Assembly: GCA_016215105.1 (NCBI GenBank)
Contig: JACRLJ010000145.1
Coordinates: 2,782-38,794 of the forward strand
Source: Candidatus Hydrogenedentota bacterium
GTDB taxonomy: Bacteria > Hydrogenedentota > Hydrogenedentia > Hydrogenedentales > SLHB01
DNA length: 36,013 nt
Direction: 5' to 3'
A program made the translations under genes and the position numbers. Below are positions 32,472 to 36,013 of the stretch, in pieces. Within the stretch, counting starts at the first letter, position 1; every line of letters starts with the position of its first letter. The notes beneath the pieces were generated by a model. It did no database searches. It was not told where the DNA came from and saw nothing but the letters and a program-made list of their open reading frames with translations.

Positions 32472-33698
32472 TCAGTCGAACAGGATATCCGCGAACGAGA
32501 CAATACCACCGGCGGGATCGGGCGCGTAGCTGTAGTGCAATAGCTTTCCCGCTTCCTTGGGAGCGGCCGTGCGTAACGCGGAGTAGATACAGTGCAGACC
32601 GCATACGCGGCGTTCGTTGCCGTCCTTCATCACGGACTTGTGGAACGCGGCGGGAGCGCCCTGCACCGCGTGTTCAAGGTCTTCGCGATCCCGGCTCTCG
32701 ATCGCGCTGACTATGCTAGGTGCGATCTCGATGTCGTCGCCAAACCGCTTGCCGACGTGAGCCAAGTCGGCCCCGGCAATGACGGACACCTTTCGAGCCG
32801 CGTCGCTCGCAATGAGGTGGCACACGTTCAGAAACTTCTCGATGGGTTCGGCAAACGGGGCGCGAGGAGTCTCGGCTTCATCCGCGAACGATCCGCACAG
32901 TATGGGGACAATCTTCACCGCCGGACCGTAGAGATAGGCCAGCATGACGGCTTGAAACTCGATGGAGTGCTCCGTCCTGTGGACAATCTCGTACTCGTAC
33001 GGACTCCATGCGCAAGCCGCTTCGAGTTGCGTCAGGACATCCTTATCGGTCTCCAGTTCGCCAAAAGGAGTCTGAAACGCTTTCCGCGTCAGCGTAAACG
33101 GGACCGGTGGCGCCACATGAGCCACGCCGAAGATGATGACGGTGTCGGGCTTGCCGCGCCGGAATAATTCGAGGTATCCGAGGGCATACGCCGCGGCGCC
33201 GCGCTGAAAATCGATGTGAGGAACGACCAGACAGCGAACCGGATCCCCTTGGCCACCGACCGCGCCGGGAATCTCGCCGGGGGCTCCTTCGCCGGTAAAC
33301 AGGGAATCCAGGAACGCCCGCAATTCGTCCGCTTCCGCGGGATACGATTTGCCCGCTAAGTACGCCGCGCGAACATCGGAACCAGCAAACGACTCCTCGG
33401 CCTGCCGCCGAATTTCCAGGTACACGTCGTTTATAAGGAAGCCATGCGAGCCAAGCATTTCGACCACTCGCCGCACGTCTTCCGACATGAGCAGTTGCCC
33501 ACCGCTTTGTTGGGCGAACGAATGCTGGATGTCCACGACATCGTGAGCGCCGTCAAGATGGGCCGCGACAAAAAATGCAAATGGAGACAGCAATAGCGCT
33601 TCCTCGACAAACCCCTCGGGGTCGCGCAGGCTGATGTAGGTCTCCCCCTGGTGTTCAATCGGGGAAACATCCAATTGTCTCAAGGGTGGTAATGCCAT
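32472..33698 (-). CDS. MEMO-family protein (AmmeMemoRadiSam B-like) with N-terminal extra domain
   Basis: A 408-residue protein from ATG 33698. Residues ~105-408 match the MEMO fold, related to extradiol dioxygenases: VVPHIDFQRG (His161), IIFGVAHV (His194), RTEHSIEFQAV (His244), AGADLAHVG and RRVCGLHC. Normal MEMO proteins are ~270-300 residues; here ~105 extra residues precede it, resembling a small PqqD-like or winged-helix domain (ISLRDPEGF, EALLLSPFAFFVAAHLDG, VRRVVEMLGSHGFL). MEMO-B proteins often accompany an AMMECR1 domain and a radical SAM enzyme; neither is adjacent here. Exact chemistry is unknown. A promoter nearly abuts its ATG. Confidence 0.87.
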   Translation of the reverse strand: MALPPLRQLDVSPIEHQGETYISLRDPEGFVEEALLLSPFAFFVAAHLDGAHDVVDIQHSFAQQSGGQLLMSEDVRRVVEMLGSHGFLINDVYLEIRRQAEESFAGSDVRAAYLAGKSYPAEADELRAFLDSLFTGEGAPGEIPGAVGGQGDPVRCLVVPHIDFQRGAAAYALGYLELFRRGKPDTVIIFGVAHVAPPVPFTLTRKAFQTPFGELETDKDVLTQLEAACAWSPYEYEIVHRTEHSIEFQAVMLAYLYGPAVKIVPILCGSFADEAETPRAPFAEPIEKFLNVCHLIASDAARKVSVIAGADLAHVGKRFGDDIEIAPSIVSAIESRDREDLEHAVQGAPAAFHKSVMKDGNERRVCGLHCIYSALRTAAPKEAGKLLHYSYAPDPAGGIVSFADILFD

Positions 33699-33707
33699 GG
33701 CGCAATC

Positions 33708-33736
33708 AGAATAGCGATGCCGGCGCCATAGGTCAA
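33708..33736 (-). promoter_or_regulatory. Sigma-70 promoter giving a near-leaderless MEMO mRNA
   Basis: On the minus strand TTGACC (33736-33731), a 17-bp spacer and TATTCT (33713-33708). Only nine bases separate the -10 from ATG 33698, so the mRNA would have a 0-3-nt leader. The box sits in the 58-bp gap after the DUF2330 gene, letting MEMO be made separately. Confidence 0.65.
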
Positions 33737-33756
33737 CGACAACACGTACCAATCAA

Positions 33757-35760
33757 CTACGGCGATGGAGCCCCCTTTTGCGGCTGGAACGCCGAGACCA
33801 CATCGAGAAACTTCTGCATTGCGGCGCCATTCGTCACATCAAGCGGCGGCGCGATCCGGGTCATCAAGCCCAAGATACCGGCCTCAAATTCAATCAACTC
33901 GGAGTTCCGGCTGTTCCGCTCGATTAGTGAACGCAATTCGTCTCGCAGGAGCGGAAGAAACCTGTTTGGATTTCGCTGACACGTATACGCGGCAAGAATA
34001 TGGTCTCGGTCAAGTGTAAATGGAATATCCCTCCACAGTCTGATCCCTTTTTCCACGGCATCCAGATCGTCCGGATGTACGGTCCCGTTCACGTCAGGAT
34101 TCGTCACGGAAATGGGTGTAGGTGACACATCGGGAAACCGCATAGTCCTCGCCGGGGCGCCACTGCGCTCGTAGGTTTGGACGACTACGGCTGCGCCGTC
34201 CTGCTCGATGGTGATGTCGCCCGGAGCGTCATCTAGAGCGATCCGAGCTCCGGTGAACGGATTCGGAACGTGGATGCTGTTGAAGAACATGCGATACGTG
34301 TCAGCGATCCGTTCGGGCGGCGTGTCGCGAAACCCGTAGTGAGCGTCCGCAATTGCCCGAATTACGTCGGTGCTGTCGTCTAGGAAGTAGACGGCGATGG
34401 GATATCTGGCGACGACTTCGGTTAGGGGCAATTGGCGATACGCTTCAACGCCGGACACGCCTGCCAGCGGAACGCCCACAGTTCCGATTATCAAGGCCGG
34501 GACCCATTTGCGAGAACGCCAATAATTCAGTAGGAGATAAGCTAGAAGCACTCCGACGAAGACTGACGCGCTCCACACGCGGTAGAACCAGATCCATGCG
34601 AATTGTCTTGCGGCGCCTCGGGTGTACAATGTTTGGCGGTATGGCGCACGGGGCGTAAACTGCGGGAAGTAGTCGGAACTCATCTCATCTGGACGCACCT
34701 TGCCACTCAGCTTGGTGATTGTCGCCCCCTTCCATAGCAGCCTGTCCAAGACGGGATTGCCCCTTGAAGAGGGATCGAATCCGCCTGAATCGTGTCCGAA
34801 GTGGAACCCCATGGAATTGTCGTAGAGCACTTCGTCGCAGTACTCGCCGGTTAGCGGTTCCACAGACGCCATGCCGTCGCCAACGACGTAGAGTTCCAGA
34901 TACACGTCGGAAGCGGACAATGCCGTGAGACGCATCGGGTATACAGCCCGCTCTGCTGGAAAGGTAATCGCCAGGGGATGAGGAACCGCGATTCCTTCCC
35001 CCTCGCGGTTGAGCTTGGCCACGACAAAATGCCAGCCTTCGGAAATGTACTGCTGCACGATCTCATCGCCGTTGCCCGGCAATTCGGAGAATCCGTTATC
35101 TAATAGCCACGCGCGAAGGTCCTCGGCCTTTTCCGCCTTTAGTGTGGCCACATCGTAGTTACCAATGCGGGCCGTTTCCTCGACGGCAACAGAGCTCGCG
35201 ATTCGACCTCGCGTGGAACCCGCGACCGCGGACTTGGTTTCACCCCTGGGGGAAGACAGCGCTGTGTACAGCCAAAGCAGAACGATGAGGCCTCCCAGAA
35301 CTGGAATGGAGCGTAGTAACTTTTTCCAGGTTGGAGAACCAGCAACCACCGAGATCGCCCAGGCACTGCATATGATGGCAAATAGACGGTAATACGCGTG
35401 CCGGCCAGCCAGTTTTGAACCCACGTCGATAATTTGCGGCTGAAGCCGCATGGATAGGATCTGCAATGCCCCAACCGACCCCTTGGCGATATCCGTTGGT
35501 ACGCGGGGCACGGGAATGATCCACCCCAGCGTGGCGCCATCCGCGTCCACGGCGGATTGGACCATGAGATGCTCGACACCGTCCTTGTAGGTGATCAGCG
35601 CCCGTTGCCACGGGATGGCGGGAATCTTCTTTTGCAGGCGCTCATTGGCGAACGTCCCGTCCGCCGACGCGGAAACGGAAAGCCCAACACAGCCAGTGAC
35701 GACTGCCAAGGTTGTGAAGATTTGAAGTATTGCCCCGCAGGCGCGCATACCAATGCCCAT
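33757..35760 (-). CDS. DUF2330 membrane protein
   Basis: A 667-residue protein; ATG 35760 has GGGG eight nt upstream. Residues 1-33 are a signal peptide. DUF2330 is recognised by PWQRALITYKDGVEHLMVQ, then LGWIIPVPRVPTDI (78-91), and later RIGNYDVATLKAEKAEDLRAWLLDNGF and YISEGWHFVVAKL. Two hydrophobic stretches (~122-140 and ~152-168) split the domain between its conserved halves, and two more helices lie near 390 and 415, an uncommon insertion. The C-terminal ~200 residues are soluble. DUF2330 proteins are exported or anchored; their role is not known. The last gene at the window's edge ends 120 bp upstream, possibly same operon. Confidence 0.8.
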   Translation of the reverse strand: MGIGMRACGAILQIFTTLAVVTGCVGLSVSASADGTFANERLQKKIPAIPWQRALITYKDGVEHLMVQSAVDADGATLGWIIPVPRVPTDIAKGSVGALQILSMRLQPQIIDVGSKLAGRHAYYRLFAIICSAWAISVVAGSPTWKKLLRSIPVLGGLIVLLWLYTALSSPRGETKSAVAGSTRGRIASSVAVEETARIGNYDVATLKAEKAEDLRAWLLDNGFSELPGNGDEIVQQYISEGWHFVVAKLNREGEGIAVPHPLAITFPAERAVYPMRLTALSASDVYLELYVVGDGMASVEPLTGEYCDEVLYDNSMGFHFGHDSGGFDPSSRGNPVLDRLLWKGATITKLSGKVRPDEMSSDYFPQFTPRAPYRQTLYTRGAARQFAWIWFYRVWSASVFVGVLLAYLLLNYWRSRKWVPALIIGTVGVPLAGVSGVEAYRQLPLTEVVARYPIAVYFLDDSTDVIRAIADAHYGFRDTPPERIADTYRMFFNSIHVPNPFTGARIALDDAPGDITIEQDGAAVVVQTYERSGAPARTMRFPDVSPTPISVTNPDVNGTVHPDDLDAVEKGIRLWRDIPFTLDRDHILAAYTCQRNPNRFLPLLRDELRSLIERNSRNSELIEFEAGILGLMTRIAPPLDVTNGAAMQKFLDVVSAFQPQKGAPSP

Positions 35761-35879
35761 GATTTCACCCCTGGCGCGTTGTTCCCAATTCAGTTTCGGA
35801 CCCCGGTTGCGGCCCCGACCACGGTGTGAATATAGCGCGGCCTCCGGCTGGGCGCAAGCGCGATTGCGCAACAACTGAC

Positions 35880-36013
35880 TTATCCCCAGTTTGGCGCATG
35901 TTGACGCGTGACGAGTTCGCGCATAGCCTGGATTGCGTAGTCAAGCTGGTATCCCTTGTTTCTTATGAAGTGGTAGCCGATGCGTAACAGGTTGATGACG
36001 CGAATCTTGCAAG
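35880..36013 (-). CDS. 3' fragment of an unidentified gene (runs off right edge)
   Basis: The last 43 codons of a minus-strand gene, ending in a TAA at 35880-35882. The peptide has coding character (RVINLLRIGYHFIRNKG, then AIQAMRELVTRQHAPNWG) with amphipathic helix spacing, but no domain I can name. The rest is outside the window. Confidence 0.5.
   Translation of the reverse strand, partial: CKIRVINLLRIGYHFIRNKGYQLDYAIQAMRELVTRQHAPNWG

Overview
The window reads as chromosomal DNA of a GC-rich, Gram-negative, free-living heterotroph. Signal peptides, a C-terminal membrane sorting tail, lyase and ceramidase-like exo-enzymes, DUF2330, AsmA-like and MEMO-family proteins, and a formyltransferase-only PurH would suit the Planctomycetes/Hydrogenedentes/Verrucomicrobia sphere. 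That placement is inference; there is no rRNA or marker gene to settle it. No tRNA, rRNA, CRISPR array or intact transposase is visible.

Layout. 1-3.7 kb (minus): a 5' part of a ceramidase-like/C45 Ntn-hydrolase fusion, an enoyl-CoA hydratase and an AsmA-like secreted protein. 4-7.1 kb (plus): an accessory island with relics of a type I restriction-modification locus (an HsdR piece and a probable HsdM start) around two toxin-antitoxin pairs: a 313-residue protein with a PIN toxin, and RES-Xre in toxin-first order with an operator and promoter between the genes. 7.2-8.0 kb: a dispersed repeat and gene-free DNA. 8.0-10.4 kb: an oligogalacturonate-lyase-like propeller convergent with a PPC-domain surface protein. 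10.6-13.8 kb: HNH nuclease and PriA. 14.0-16.8 kb: an ADP-ribosylglycohydrolase and a stand-alone AICAR transformylase under a clear ZTP riboswitch. 16.9-17.8 kb: a broken VapBC pair followed by an intact DUF433/DUF5615 pair. 17.8-24.3 kb: sugar-phosphate isomerase/epimerase, a large heparinase II/III-type lyase whose 5' end carries the second copy of the dispersed repeat, M32 carboxypeptidase and a CysQ/HAL2-like phosphatase. 24.3-31.6 kb (minus): receiver + PilZ pair, then a tightly packed run of phosphodiesterase, glycosyltransferase, family 4 uracil-DNA glycosylase, sensor kinase and NtrC-type regulator. 31.7-32.5 kb: hairpin repeats. 32.5-36 kb (minus): MEMO-family protein with an N-terminal extra domain, DUF2330 membrane protein and a 3' gene fragment at the edge.

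The strongest observations are: (1) the ZTP riboswitch with an 8-bp P1, directly after a TATAAT box, controlling a PurH that lacks the cyclohydrolase half; (2) a 108-bp repeat with perfect 16-bp inverted ends, present at 7.2 kb and again in frame between the start codon and signal peptide of the polysaccharide lyase; (3) the ceramidase-like + autoproteolytic acyltransferase fusion; (4) toxin-antitoxin genes sitting among type I restriction relics; (5) promoter boxes so close to the start codons of the phosphodiesterase and MEMO genes that their mRNAs should be leaderless.
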